From Lachnospiraceae bacterium (lineage in GTDB: Bacteria > Bacillota > Clostridia > Lachnospirales > Lachnospiraceae), in assembly GCA_021202635.1 (NCBI GenBank), contig JAJQCQ010000052.1, forward strand, positions 52,277 through 99,085: DNA of 46,809 bases, given 5' to 3'. Shown here one piece after another: positions 8,866 through 16,733 of this stretch. A program made the translations under genes and the position numbers. The notes below the pieces were generated by a model. It made no database searches, was not told the origin of the DNA, and saw nothing but the letters and a program-made list of their open reading frames with translations. The stretch's first letter is position 1, and the number at the start of each line of letters is the position of its first letter.

Positions 8866-9031
8866 GTTGTTGTTTTGAAAGTCATCCTGTGTCATTTGGT
8901 TGTCGTTTTGACAATTATTTATCAATCTTTTTTTGATATTTTTATAAAAAAGTACTTGCATTCTGGAAAAAAGTGTGCTATTTTCATATCAAGATTTTTG
9001 AAACAAAAGTTTTAAGTTGTTGTTTTAAAAG
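8866..9031 (+). promoter_or_regulatory. Three copies of a 16-bp operator-like repeat around the PTS operon promoter
   Basis: GTTGTTGTTTTGAAAG (8866-8881), GTTGTCGTTTTGACAA (8899-8914) and GTTGTTGTTTTAAAAG (9016-9031) are direct repeats. The first two are 33 bp apart, about three helical turns, and lie upstream of the promoter; the third is in the leader just before the ribosome binding site. This layout fits repression by looping or roadblock. The DeoR regulator encoded at 11525-12286 is the obvious candidate, though unproven. Confidence 0.5.
8956..8984 (+). promoter_or_regulatory. Predicted sigma-A promoter of the PTS operon
   Basis: TTGCAT (8956-8961), a 17-base spacer and TATTTT (8979-8984), with a T/A-rich stretch upstream (about 8914-8950) that could act as an UP element. 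Transcription would start near 8991, about 55 bases before the pfkB start. Confidence 0.6.
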
Positions 9032-9045
9032 CAAGGAGGGTTGTC

Positions 9046-9984
9046 ATGATTTACACGGTTACCTTAAACCCGGCGCTAGACAAGACGGTCGAGATCCCCT
9101 CTCTGAAAGTGGATACGGTGAACCGCATCGCAAAGATGCGCACAGACCCAGGCGGGAAGGGCATTAACGTCTCAAAGGTGATCCAGAAGCTCGGCGGGAC
9201 AAGTGTTGCCACCGGAGTTCTCGGCGGACACACCGGGCAGTCGATCCAGAGCTCACTTGCCCAGATGGGGCTTGAGACGGATTTCACCTTCGTGGACGGA
9301 GAGACACGCACGAATCTGAAGATCATTGATCCGGCAGAACACACGAACACCGACATCAATGAGCCGGGTGTCACTGTCTCGGAAGAGGTTCTGAATGAGA
9401 TGCTGAATCGGCTGCTTGAGCGGATCACATCCGACACGATTGTCGTGATCTCGGGAAGCATGCCAAAGGGCTCTCCGGCGGATACCTATTTTACCTGGAC
9501 GAAAGTCCTCTCGCAAAAAGGCGCGAAGGTCTTCCTCGACGCGGACGGCGACCTGCTGAAAGCGGGATTGCACGCATCTCCGTATCTGATCAAGCCCAAT
9601 GACCGCGAGCTCTCGGAGCTGATGGGCGCTTCTCTCTCCAGCCCGGAAGAACTGGCAAAAGCAGCACGGGACCTGATGGCACAGTATGGGATACAGAAAA
9701 TCGTCGTGTCCATGGGCGGCGCGGGAGTGCTGTATGTGACAGCGGATGAGACCATCTACGCGGAAGGCCTGCATGTACCGGTCGGCAGCACAGTCGGCGC
9801 CGGAGACAGTGTGGTCGCAGCACTCGCCGTAGCGGAAGAGCGCGGACTTGGCCTGGCGGAGGCGGTTTGCCTCTCTACCGCGACCGGAGCCGCGAATGTG
9901 ATGTGCAGCGGGACGCAGGCGGCGGAGTACAGCGTCATTGAGGAGCTGATACCGAAAGTGGTCTATCACTGTCTATTGTTATAG
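9046..9984 (+). CDS. pfkB: 1-phosphofructokinase/tagatose-6-phosphate kinase family (PfkB) hexose kinase
   Basis: A 312-residue PfkB sugar kinase, typical in length. It phosphorylates a ketohexose phosphate, such as fructose 1-phosphate or tagatose 6-phosphate, to the bisphosphate. Landmarks are the N-terminal NPALDKTVE, the GGKGINVSKV motif near residue 38, and VGAGDSVVAA near 246 with the catalytic Asp in GAGDS. AGGAGG lies seven bases before the ATG. It is the first gene of a hexitol PTS operon and is followed by a zinc dehydrogenase. In galactitol-type pathways a dehydrogenase makes tagatose 6-phosphate for a kinase of this family. In fructose pathways the substrate would be fructose 1-phosphate. 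The sequence does not decide between them. No aldolase is present in the window. Confidence 0.88.
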   Translation: MIYTVTLNPALDKTVEIPSLKVDTVNRIAKMRTDPGGKGINVSKVIQKLGGTSVATGVLGGHTGQSIQSSLAQMGLETDFTFVDGETRTNLKIIDPAEHTNTDINEPGVTVSEEVLNEMLNRLLERITSDTIVVISGSMPKGSPADTYFTWTKVLSQKGAKVFLDADGDLLKAGLHASPYLIKPNDRELSELMGASLSSPEELAKAARDLMAQYGIQKIVVSMGGAGVLYVTADETIYAEGLHVPVGSTVGAGDSVVAALAVAEERGLGLAEAVCLSTATGAANVMCSGTQAAEYSVIEELIPKVVYHCLLL

Positions 9985-10037
9985 TAACAGTTGCAATCCC
10001 TGTAAATTTTCATTATTATAAGAAAGGAGTTTTTGTT

Positions 10038-11306
10038 ATGAAAGCAAGAGGCGTAAGGCTTCACGCGGCAAACGATCTGAGACTGGAGGAGTTCGAGCTT
10101 CCGGAGATCACCGACGACGAAATTCTGGTCCGGGTCGTTTCAGACAGCATCTGCATGTCAACCTACAAATGTGCGATCCTGGGCACTGCACACAAGCGTG
10201 TTCACGAGGATGTGGCGGAGCACCCGGCAATCATGGGACATGAATTTGCCGGAGATATCGTAAAGGTTGGCAAAAACCATCAGGAACAGTTCCGGCCCGG
10301 CATGAAATTCACCCTGCAGCCGGCACTGAACTACAAGGGTACCATGTGGAGCCCGGGATATTCCTATGAATTTTTCGGCGGAGATACCACCTACTGCGTG
10401 ATCCCGGCGGAGGTCATGGAGCTTGGCTGCCTGCTGGAGTACAAAGGACGCGCATATTATGAGGCGTCTCTCGCAGAGCCAATGTCCTGCAGCATCGGCG
10501 CGTTCAACGCCGCTTACCACACACAGATGGGCGTTTACACGCATTTTATGGGTATCAAAGAAGGCGGGAAGCTGGCCATCATGGCCGGAGCCGGTCCGAT
10601 GGGACTGGGCGCGCTGACTTACGCGCTGCACCGCGATGTGCGTCCTTCGATGATCGTGGTCACGGACCTGAACCAGGAGCGCCTGGACCGCGCCGCTTCT
10701 CTTTTCCCGCCCGCAGAGACGGCAAAGGACGGCATCGACCTGCGCTTTGTAAACACAGGAAACTGTGAGGATCCGGTGGCGGAGCTTCGCAGCATTTCCG
10801 GCGGCACTGGCTTTGACGATGTGCTCTGCTACGCGCCGGTCGCTTCTGTGATCACACAATGCAGTGCGATTCTTGGACGCGACGGCTGCCTGAACTTCTT
10901 TGCGGGCCCGACAGACAAGCAGTTTTCCGCCTCAATGAATTTTTATGATGTGCATTACAACTCAACCCATGTCATGGGAACCACCGGCGGCAATACCGAC
11001 GACATGATCGAATCCCTGCGCCTGACCGCGGAGGGCCGCATCAACCCGGCCGTCATGGTGACACACATCGGCGGACTGGATGCGGCGGCGGAGACGACGC
11101 TGAATCTGCCGAAGATTCCGGGTGGCAAGAAGCTGATCTACACGCATCTGACCATGCCGCTGACCGCGCTGACGGACCTGCGCGCCAAAGGCGAAGCGGA
11201 GCATGACACCAGATTTACCGCCCTGGCAGATATCGTTGACGCAAACAACGGGCTCTGGTGCCCGGACGCAGAGGAATATCTGCTGGCGAATTTTATAAAC
11301 GAATAA
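10038..11306 (+). CDS. Zinc-dependent MDR dehydrogenase, sorbose-1-phosphate reductase-like
   Basis: A 422-residue medium-chain dehydrogenase. The N-terminal GroES-like fold carries the catalytic zinc ligands: Cys in SICMSTYK, His-Glu in IMGHEFAG and Glu in SLAEPMSC. The Rossmann domain has AGAGPMGLGAL for NAD(P) binding. The structural-zinc lobe with four Cys, common in alcohol dehydrogenases, is absent. Length and pattern are closest to SorE-type L-sorbose-1-phosphate reductases, and GatD-like galactitol-phosphate dehydrogenases are a second possibility. In this operon it would oxidise the hexitol phosphate produced by the EIICBA permease to a ketose phosphate for the PfkB kinase. It replaces the long-chain MtlD dehydrogenase normally paired with a mannitol EII. 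A good ribosome binding site (AAAGGAG) precedes the start. Confidence 0.82.
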   Translation: MKARGVRLHAANDLRLEEFELPEITDDEILVRVVSDSICMSTYKCAILGTAHKRVHEDVAEHPAIMGHEFAGDIVKVGKNHQEQFRPGMKFTLQPALNYKGTMWSPGYSYEFFGGDTTYCVIPAEVMELGCLLEYKGRAYYEASLAEPMSCSIGAFNAAYHTQMGVYTHFMGIKEGGKLAIMAGAGPMGLGALTYALHRDVRPSMIVVTDLNQERLDRAASLFPPAETAKDGIDLRFVNTGNCEDPVAELRSISGGTGFDDVLCYAPVASVITQCSAILGRDGCLNFFAGPTDKQFSASMNFYDVHYNSTHVMGTTGGNTDDMIESLRLTAEGRINPAVMVTHIGGLDAAAETTLNLPKIPGGKKLIYTHLTMPLTALTDLRAKGEAEHDTRFTALADIVDANNGLWCPDAEEYLLANFINE

Positions 11307-11474
11307 AGTGTGCCAAAACGCATTCTTTCACGATTTGTTTTTCTCTTATTTTCTCTGTCCAGGCACACTTTACGTCCGCGAATTGTATTTTGCAGCAGGC
11401 GTTAGCTGCTGATTCTTCTTTTAGCACAAACGTGGCAGAGCCTGTAAAAATACGGATTTTGAAAAAGGCTCTGC
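11305..11474 (+). repeat. Two long-loop inverted repeats before the DeoR gene
   Basis: AAAGTGTGCC (11305-11314) pairs perfectly with GGCACACTTT (11362-11371) across 47 bases, and GCAGAGCC (11435-11442) with GGCTCTGC (11467-11474) across 24 bases. Both lie in the 218-base gap between the dehydrogenase stop and the regulator start. They may uncouple regulator expression from the upstream genes. Neither is followed by a T-run. Confidence 0.45.
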
Positions 11475-11524
11475 GGACAGCCTGCCGATACTACAGAAGA
11501 AATGAATACAGGAGGAAACAAAGA

Positions 11525-12286
11525 ATGGAAGCAATGGAAACACGCAGAAATGCACTTGTCGAATTTGTAAACAAAAAAGGCACCGTGAGCTTCGCGCAGA
11601 TCAAGGATGCCTTCCCGGATGTGTCCGAGATGACGCTGCGCACGGACTTAAAGACCCTGGATGAGGCGAAAAAAATACTGCGCATCCACGGCGGCGCAAA
11701 GTCCGTGCAGGCCGTCTTCGGCACCGACGGCCTGTTGAGCAGTAAAGCATACCAGAACATCACCGAGAAGCAGGTCATCGCTCAAAAGGCACTGACGCTG
11801 CTCCACGAGGGGACGAGTCTCTTTCTGGATTCCGGGAGCACCACAACCGCATTCGCGAAGCTGATCCCCGATCAGGCAGACCTGATCTACACCACAGGCT
11901 TAAGCTGCGCGGCGGAGCTAAAGGACCTCTCCCGCCCCACTGTCATGATTCCGGGCGGTCAGCTCAACCGCTTCAGCCAGAGTGTGTTCGGCAGTCTCGC
12001 TGTGCACGAGCTCGAGCGCGTCAATTTCGACCAGGCATTTCTGGGAACCACAGGCTTTGACTTTTCCGCGGGCTTTACCTGCGGAATCAGTGAGGAAGCC
12101 ATTTTAAAGCAGACGGCAATCCGCCAGGCGGATCAGGTCATTGTGCTGATGGATTCCTCCAAAATCAACGTAAAATGCAGCTTCCGCTTCAGTCGGCTCT
12201 CCGATGTGGACATCATCGTATCCGACGGGAATCTGCCGGAAGAATTTCTTGCAGCATGCAGGGAACAACAGATCACGGTTCTGTAG
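11525..12286 (+). CDS. DeoR-family transcriptional regulator of the PTS operon
   Basis: A 253-residue DeoR/GlpR-type regulator. Residues 5-60 form the winged helix-turn-helix (ALVEFVNKKGTVSFAQIKDAF, then MTLRTDLKTLDEAKKILRIHGGA). Residues 75-240 form the DeoR sensor domain with FLDSGSTTTAFAKLI and the FLGTTGF segment, which binds sugar phosphates. The start at 11525 follows AGGAGG by eight bases; an earlier in-frame ATG at 11258 lies inside the dehydrogenase gene and is not credible. It sits between the dehydrogenase and the permease, so it probably represses the operon until a phosphorylated intermediate builds up. The repeats at 8866, 8899 and 9016 are candidate targets. Confidence 0.88.
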   Translation: MEAMETRRNALVEFVNKKGTVSFAQIKDAFPDVSEMTLRTDLKTLDEAKKILRIHGGAKSVQAVFGTDGLLSSKAYQNITEKQVIAQKALTLLHEGTSLFLDSGSTTTAFAKLIPDQADLIYTTGLSCAAELKDLSRPTVMIPGGQLNRFSQSVFGSLAVHELERVNFDQAFLGTTGFDFSAGFTCGISEEAILKQTAIRQADQVIVLMDSSKINVKCSFRFSRLSDVDIIVSDGNLPEEFLAACREQQITVL

Positions 12287-12424
12287 GATTTACATAAACG
12301 ATCGTATTCGAAGCAATCTTTCCAGGAGCAAAACTCTGCCAGGCGGCAATTCATTGTTCTGGAAGGTTATCTCCGATATTGACAGCAGACCAGAGCCGAT
12401 CAGCCTATTTTTAAGGAGAAAGAA

Positions 12425-14443
12425 ATGAAAGCAAAGGTACAAAGCTTCGGCAAATTTTTATCGGCGATGGTGATGCCAAATATCGGCGCTCTGATCGCGT
12501 TTGGTTTTCTTGCCGCACTGTTTATTGACACCGGATGGATTCCAAATGAAGGCTTTAACAGCATGGTCAGTCCCATGCTCACCTATCTGATCCCCATCCT
12601 GATCGCCTCCACCGGCGGCTATATGGTCGGCGGAGAGCGCGGACGCGTAGCTGGCGCGATTGCGGTCATCGGCGCCATCATGAGCAACACAGATGTCACG
12701 ATGCTGATGGCAGCCATGATTATGGGACCGCTCGCAGGCTTTTGCATCAAAAAGTTTGATGAGGCCATGGACGGCCATATGCCCGCTGGCTTTGAGATGC
12801 TGATCAACAACTTTTCTGTCGGCATCATCGGCATGCTGCTGGCGATGCTCGGCTACGTCCTGATCGGACCGGTCATGAGCGCGATTCTCTCTGTCCTGAC
12901 CGCAGGCGTCAACATCCTGATCAACAACAACCTGCTCCCGCTTGTCTCAATCCTGCTTGAGCCGGCGAAGGTGCTTTTCCTAAACAACGCCATCAACCAC
13001 GGCGTATTCACACCAATCGCGACGGCACAGGCTGCGGAAGCCGGAAAATCCATCATGTACATGCTGGAAACCAACCCCGGACCGGGACTCGGCGTGCTGC
13101 TGGCCTATCTGTTCTTCTGCAAGGATAAGGCGACAAAGGATTCCGCTCCGGGTGCCGTAATCATCCACCTGTTCGGCGGCATCCACGAGATTTATTTCCC
13201 GTACATCCTGATGAACCCGATTGTCATCATCGCCCCGATCGTCGGCAATATGGCCGCTATCTTCTGGTACACCATCACTGGCTGCGGCCTGGTAGGCCCG
13301 GCTTCCCCTGGTTCAATCCTCGCATTCCTGATGATGACGCCCGGCTCGGATATGCTCAAGGTCATCATCGGCGTGCTGTTAGCGACCGGCGTCTCCTTTG
13401 TTATCGCCGCCCCGATTGTGCGGATGGCAGGCGACAAGAGCCTTGAAGCCGCACAGGGGCAGGTAGCCGCGATGAAAGCGGAATCCAAAGGTCAGACCGC
13501 GGCGATACCGACAACGGAAAAAATCGCGGACTCTTCCACAGTGAAGAAAATCATCTTTGCCTGTGACGCAGGCATGGGCTCCTCCGCAATGGGCGCGACC
13601 AAATTCCGCAACCGCATCAAAGACGTCCGCCCGGATATTAAGGTAACAAATACTTCGGTAGACAACATCCCCGGCGACTGCGACATCGCGGTCGTGCAGA
13701 CAACACTGGCCGCCCGCGCGCAGAAATCTGCTCCGCAGGCACAGCTGCTCACCATCGGAAACTTCCTCGCTGACCCGGCGCTGGACGAGCTCTATGCGCA
13801 GCTGACCGCTGACGGCGCTGCAAAGACAGCAGAAAAGACTGCTCCTGTCGCAAACCCGGCTGATACAGCTGCAAAAAGCGCAAAAACGGATGCATCCGCA
13901 GTAAAAGAAGCCGCAGCAGCCAAAACAGACTCGTCTGTGAACACGCCCTCTCAGAGGAATACAGAAAACAGTTCTGCCGGAGAGGCGACTTCTAACACAG
14001 AGGAAGACATCTCCTTTGAGAAGAAGCAGGTCATCATTGCGGACGGTATTCAGCTCGGCCTGAAGCCGGTGAGCAAGGAAGAAGCCATCCAGGCAGCCGG
14101 TGAGCTTCTTGAAAAGCTGGGCTACGTCGGTCACAATTATGTGGAAGCGATGCAGGAGCGTGAAAAACTGACTACCACCTACATGGGCATGGGAGTCGCC
14201 ATCCCACACGGTACCACACAGGCAAAGGGAACCGTTAAAAAGACCGGCATCGTTTTCCTCCAGTATCCGGAGGGTGTTGATTTCGGAGAGGAAAAGGCAC
14301 AGCTGATCTTTGGCATCGCCGGAATCGGCGATGAACACCTCGACCTGCTCGCAAAGCTCTGCACCATGCTTGAGGATGAGGAACGCATGGAAATCCTGAA
14401 AACGACAAAGGATGTCGACTGGGTGCTCGCGCAGCTCTCGTAA
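12425..14443 (+). CDS. mtlA: PTS mannitol-type permease EIICBA
   Basis: A 672-residue fused permease of the mannitol family that imports and phosphorylates a hexitol. Order of domains: EIIC membrane domain at 1-345, starting SFGKFLSAMVMPNIGALIAF and containing the conserved GGIHEIYFPY (251-260); EIIB at about 373-460 with phosphocysteine Cys380 in FACDAGMGSSAMG; an Ala/Lys/Thr-rich linker at 461-530; EIIA at 531-672 with phosphohistidine His595 in VAIPHGTTQ. All active residues are present. AAGGAG lies seven bases before the ATG. The companion enzymes are a zinc MDR dehydrogenase and a PfkB kinase rather than MtlD, so the substrate may be another hexitol, or mannitol used by another route. 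The EIIB-EIIA linker is long and low in complexity. Confidence 0.9.
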   Translation: MKAKVQSFGKFLSAMVMPNIGALIAFGFLAALFIDTGWIPNEGFNSMVSPMLTYLIPILIASTGGYMVGGERGRVAGAIAVIGAIMSNTDVTMLMAAMIMGPLAGFCIKKFDEAMDGHMPAGFEMLINNFSVGIIGMLLAMLGYVLIGPVMSAILSVLTAGVNILINNNLLPLVSILLEPAKVLFLNNAINHGVFTPIATAQAAEAGKSIMYMLETNPGPGLGVLLAYLFFCKDKATKDSAPGAVIIHLFGGIHEIYFPYILMNPIVIIAPIVGNMAAIFWYTITGCGLVGPASPGSILAFLMMTPGSDMLKVIIGVLLATGVSFVIAAPIVRMAGDKSLEAAQGQVAAMKAESKGQTAAIPTTEKIADSSTVKKIIFACDAGMGSSAMGATKFRNRIKDVRPDIKVTNTSVDNIPGDCDIAVVQTTLAARAQKSAPQAQLLTIGNFLADPALDELYAQLTADGAAKTAEKTAPVANPADTAAKSAKTDASAVKEAAAAKTDSSVNTPSQRNTENSSAGEATSNTEEDISFEKKQVIIADGIQLGLKPVSKEEAIQAAGELLEKLGYVGHNYVEAMQEREKLTTTYMGMGVAIPHGTTQAKGTVKKTGIVFLQYPEGVDFGEEKAQLIFGIAGIGDEHLDLLAKLCTMLEDEERMEILKTTKDVDWVLAQLS

Positions 14444-14624
14444 ACCATGGATTTCCTGTTGAAAAAGTTTGACTTCTGCTCCAGACAGTGGGATTGGCAA
14501 GCTCATCCCCTGTCGGAAAGCAGGTCATATACGAAAATGCCGGAATAGTTTACATCCAAATTCCGCATAATTACAGATAATACTGCTGCAAACAAAACCA
14601 AAAAAAGAAAGGAAGAAAATCACT

Positions 14625-14882
14625 ATGAAAACATTTGACTACACCATCACAGACGAACTCGGTATCCACGCACGTCCGGCAGGAGAACTGGTAAAAGAGG
14701 CGAAAAAATACTCCTCCACCATCTCCATCAACGCGAACGGCAGAAAAGTAAACGCTACCAAGCTGATGATGATCATGAGCCTTGGCGTGAAGAAAGGCGT
14801 GACCGTGACAATCGAAGCCGACGGCGCAGACGAGGATGCGGCGATCGCAGGAATGCAGACATTTTTCTCGGAGAATCTGTGA
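14625..14882 (+). CDS. ptsH: HPr-like phosphocarrier lacking regulatory Ser46
   Basis: An 85-residue HPr. His15 in GIHARPAG is the site phosphorylated by Enzyme I. The alignment to Bacillus HPr needs no gaps through residue 54, and the position equivalent to Ser46 is Lys (NATKLMMIMSLG in place of the usual NLKSIMGVMSLG). The usual HPr kinase target is therefore missing, and this carrier should not act as a CcpA corepressor. It is probably an operon-dedicated phosphocarrier, with a normal HPr elsewhere. Enzyme I follows 62 bases downstream, with a hairpin between them. The ribosome binding site is AAAGGAAG. Confidence 0.9.
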   Translation: MKTFDYTITDELGIHARPAGELVKEAKKYSSTISINANGRKVNATKLMMIMSLGVKKGVTVTIEADGADEDAAIAGMQTFFSENL

Positions 14883-14889
14883 CAGGTCT

Positions 14890-14923
14890 GCCTGCCGCAT
14901 CGTCCCCATGCGGTGCGGCAGGC
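14890..14923 (+). other. Intercistronic hairpin between ptsH and ptsI
   Basis: GCCTGCCGCA (14890-14899) pairs perfectly with TGCGGCAGGC (14914-14923) around a 14-base loop. No T-run follows. It may set the HPr to Enzyme I ratio by protecting the upstream mRNA or by partial termination. Confidence 0.55.
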
Positions 14924-14944
14924 GCGGAAGGGGGGAATTCTCTC

Positions 14945-16558
14945 ATGGAGCAATACCAGGGCAAAACGATTTTTAATAAAATTGCGATTGGGAAAGTGTT
15001 TCTTTACCAGAAAAGAGAAACACAGGTAAAAAGAAAACACATTGAGGACGCCGATGCGGAAATCGCCCGCTTTGATGCGGCCAAAGAGACAGCACTCACC
15101 CAGCTGGATCAGATATACGCAAAAGCGCTGAAGGAAGTAGGCGCGGATAATGCAGCCGTTTTCGAGGTGCACAAGATGATGATGGAGGACGAGGATTATC
15201 TGGATTCCATCTACAATATGATCCGCGGGGAGCTTATCAACGCGGAGTACGCGGTCGCGACGACCGGAGACAATTTTGCCGAAATGTTCGCGCAGATGGA
15301 CGACGCCTATATGCAGGCGCGCGCGGCGGATGTAAGGGACATTTCCGAGCGTCTGGTCGCGGTGCTGTGCGGCAGCAGCACAGATATGCATGCTCTGAAC
15401 GAGCCGGTCATTCTGATGGCGGACGACCTGGCGCCAAGCGAGACAGTACAGATGGATAAATCAAAAATCCTGTCCTTCGTTACCCGCCATGGTTCTTCCA
15501 ATTCCCATACGGCCATCCTGGCCCGCACGATGAACATTCCCGCGGTAATCGGCATCGATATCCAGGACGAATGGGCCGGTAAAACAGCCATTGTAGACGG
15601 CTATACCGGAACCGTGATCATCGATCCGGATGCGGCGACTCTGGAGCAGATGAGCGAAAAAATGCGCGAAGACGAGCGAAAGCAGCAGCTTCTTAAGGAG
15701 CTTCGCGGCAAGGAAACCATCACCAAAAGCGGCAAAAAAATACACCTGTACGCCAACATCGGCAGTGTTTCCGATGTCGCCCAGGTGCTGAAAAATGACG
15801 GCGAGGGAATCGGGCTGTTCCGGAGCGAATTTCTTTATCTGGAATCCGAAACCTTCCCGACCGAGGAGGAACAGTTCAAGGCCTACAAAATGGTCGCCCA
15901 GAACATGGCCGGAAAAAAGGTCGTTGTCCGCACGCTGGATATCGGCGCCGACAAACAGGTCGATTATTTTAACCTTGAAAAAGAAGACAACCCCGCCATG
16001 GGCTACCGCGCAATCCGCATCTGCCTGGACCAGCAGGAAATCTTCCGCACACAGCTGCGCGCGCTGCTGCGGGCGAGCGCCTTCGGCAACATTTCCATCA
16101 TGTTTCCGATGATCATTTCCGTACAGGAAGTATTGGAGAGCAAACGGATTCTGGAGGAAGTAAAGGCAGAGCTTCGCGAACAGAATATTCCATACAAAGA
16201 CGTGGAAGTCGGCATCATGATCGAGACACCGGCCGCCGTGTGGATCAGCGAAGAGCTGGCAAAGGAAGTCGATTTCTTCAGCATCGGCACCAATGATCTG
16301 ACCCAGTATACGCTGGCAATCGACCGGCAGAACCCGAAGCTGGACAACATCTACGATTCCCACCACCCGGCTGTCCTTCGCTCCATCCAGACAGTCATCG
16401 AAAACGGCCACAAGGGCGGCGCCTGGGTCGGCATCTGCGGCGAGCTCGGCGCGGACACCACCCTGACCGAGACCTTTATCGAAATGGGCATCGACGAGTT
16501 GTCCGTCTCCCCGTCCTTCATCCTGCCGGTACGGGAAGCCGTGCGGAGTCTGGAGTAA
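14945..16558 (+). CDS. ptsI: PTS Enzyme I (PEP-protein phosphotransferase)
   Basis: A 537-residue Enzyme I, which takes phosphate from PEP and passes it to HPr. The N-terminal HPr-binding domain is followed by the phosphohistidine motif GSSNSHTAILAR (His188), and then the PEP-binding TIM barrel with GIGLFRSEFLYL, GYRAIRICL, EVGIMIETPAA, FFSIGTNDLTQYTLA and GICGELG. It is slightly shorter than the usual 570 residues, mostly at the ends. The start at 14945 has GGAAGGGGGG just upstream; an earlier in-frame ATG at 14879 overlaps the HPr stop and the hairpin. It is the last gene of the operon and gives the hexitol system its own phosphate relay. Confidence 0.93.
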   Translation: MEQYQGKTIFNKIAIGKVFLYQKRETQVKRKHIEDADAEIARFDAAKETALTQLDQIYAKALKEVGADNAAVFEVHKMMMEDEDYLDSIYNMIRGELINAEYAVATTGDNFAEMFAQMDDAYMQARAADVRDISERLVAVLCGSSTDMHALNEPVILMADDLAPSETVQMDKSKILSFVTRHGSSNSHTAILARTMNIPAVIGIDIQDEWAGKTAIVDGYTGTVIIDPDAATLEQMSEKMREDERKQQLLKELRGKETITKSGKKIHLYANIGSVSDVAQVLKNDGEGIGLFRSEFLYLESETFPTEEEQFKAYKMVAQNMAGKKVVVRTLDIGADKQVDYFNLEKEDNPAMGYRAIRICLDQQEIFRTQLRALLRASAFGNISIMFPMIISVQEVLESKRILEEVKAELREQNIPYKDVEVGIMIETPAAVWISEELAKEVDFFSIGTNDLTQYTLAIDRQNPKLDNIYDSHHPAVLRSIQTVIENGHKGGAWVGICGELGADTTLTETFIEMGIDELSVSPSFILPVREAVRSLE

Positions 16559-16653
16559 AGCGAGCAGAAGACGGCTTGCTGATTCTTTCTCGTCTACACC
16601 ACTCATGTCGGCATTAGGCTCAACAAGTATTTCTCGCGCGGCTGTGCGCTGCA

Positions 16654-16709
16654 AAAAGCAGCTTTCGAATTTCATGCTCCTATACAGAGCCGGTTCAAAA
16701 GCTGCTTTT
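16654..16709. terminator. Bidirectional terminator between ptsI and cobT
   Basis: AAAAGCAGCTTT (16654-16665) is the exact reverse complement of AAAGCTGCTTTT (16698-16709), with a 32-base loop between. Each arm supplies a short T-run for one strand. It lies between convergent genes. Confidence 0.6.
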
Positions 16710-16733
16710 CCTTTACCTATTCCTTTTTCTTCC

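Noticed and set aside
13379-14506. Long open frame on the minus strand across the EIICBA gene (375 codons)
   Set aside because: It is a shadow of the well-supported mtlA gene, rich in Cys and Arg, with no ribosome binding site and no family resemblance.
15461-16675. Minus-strand open frame of 404 codons across Enzyme I
   Set aside because: It is antisense to the complete ptsI gene, with shadow-like composition.
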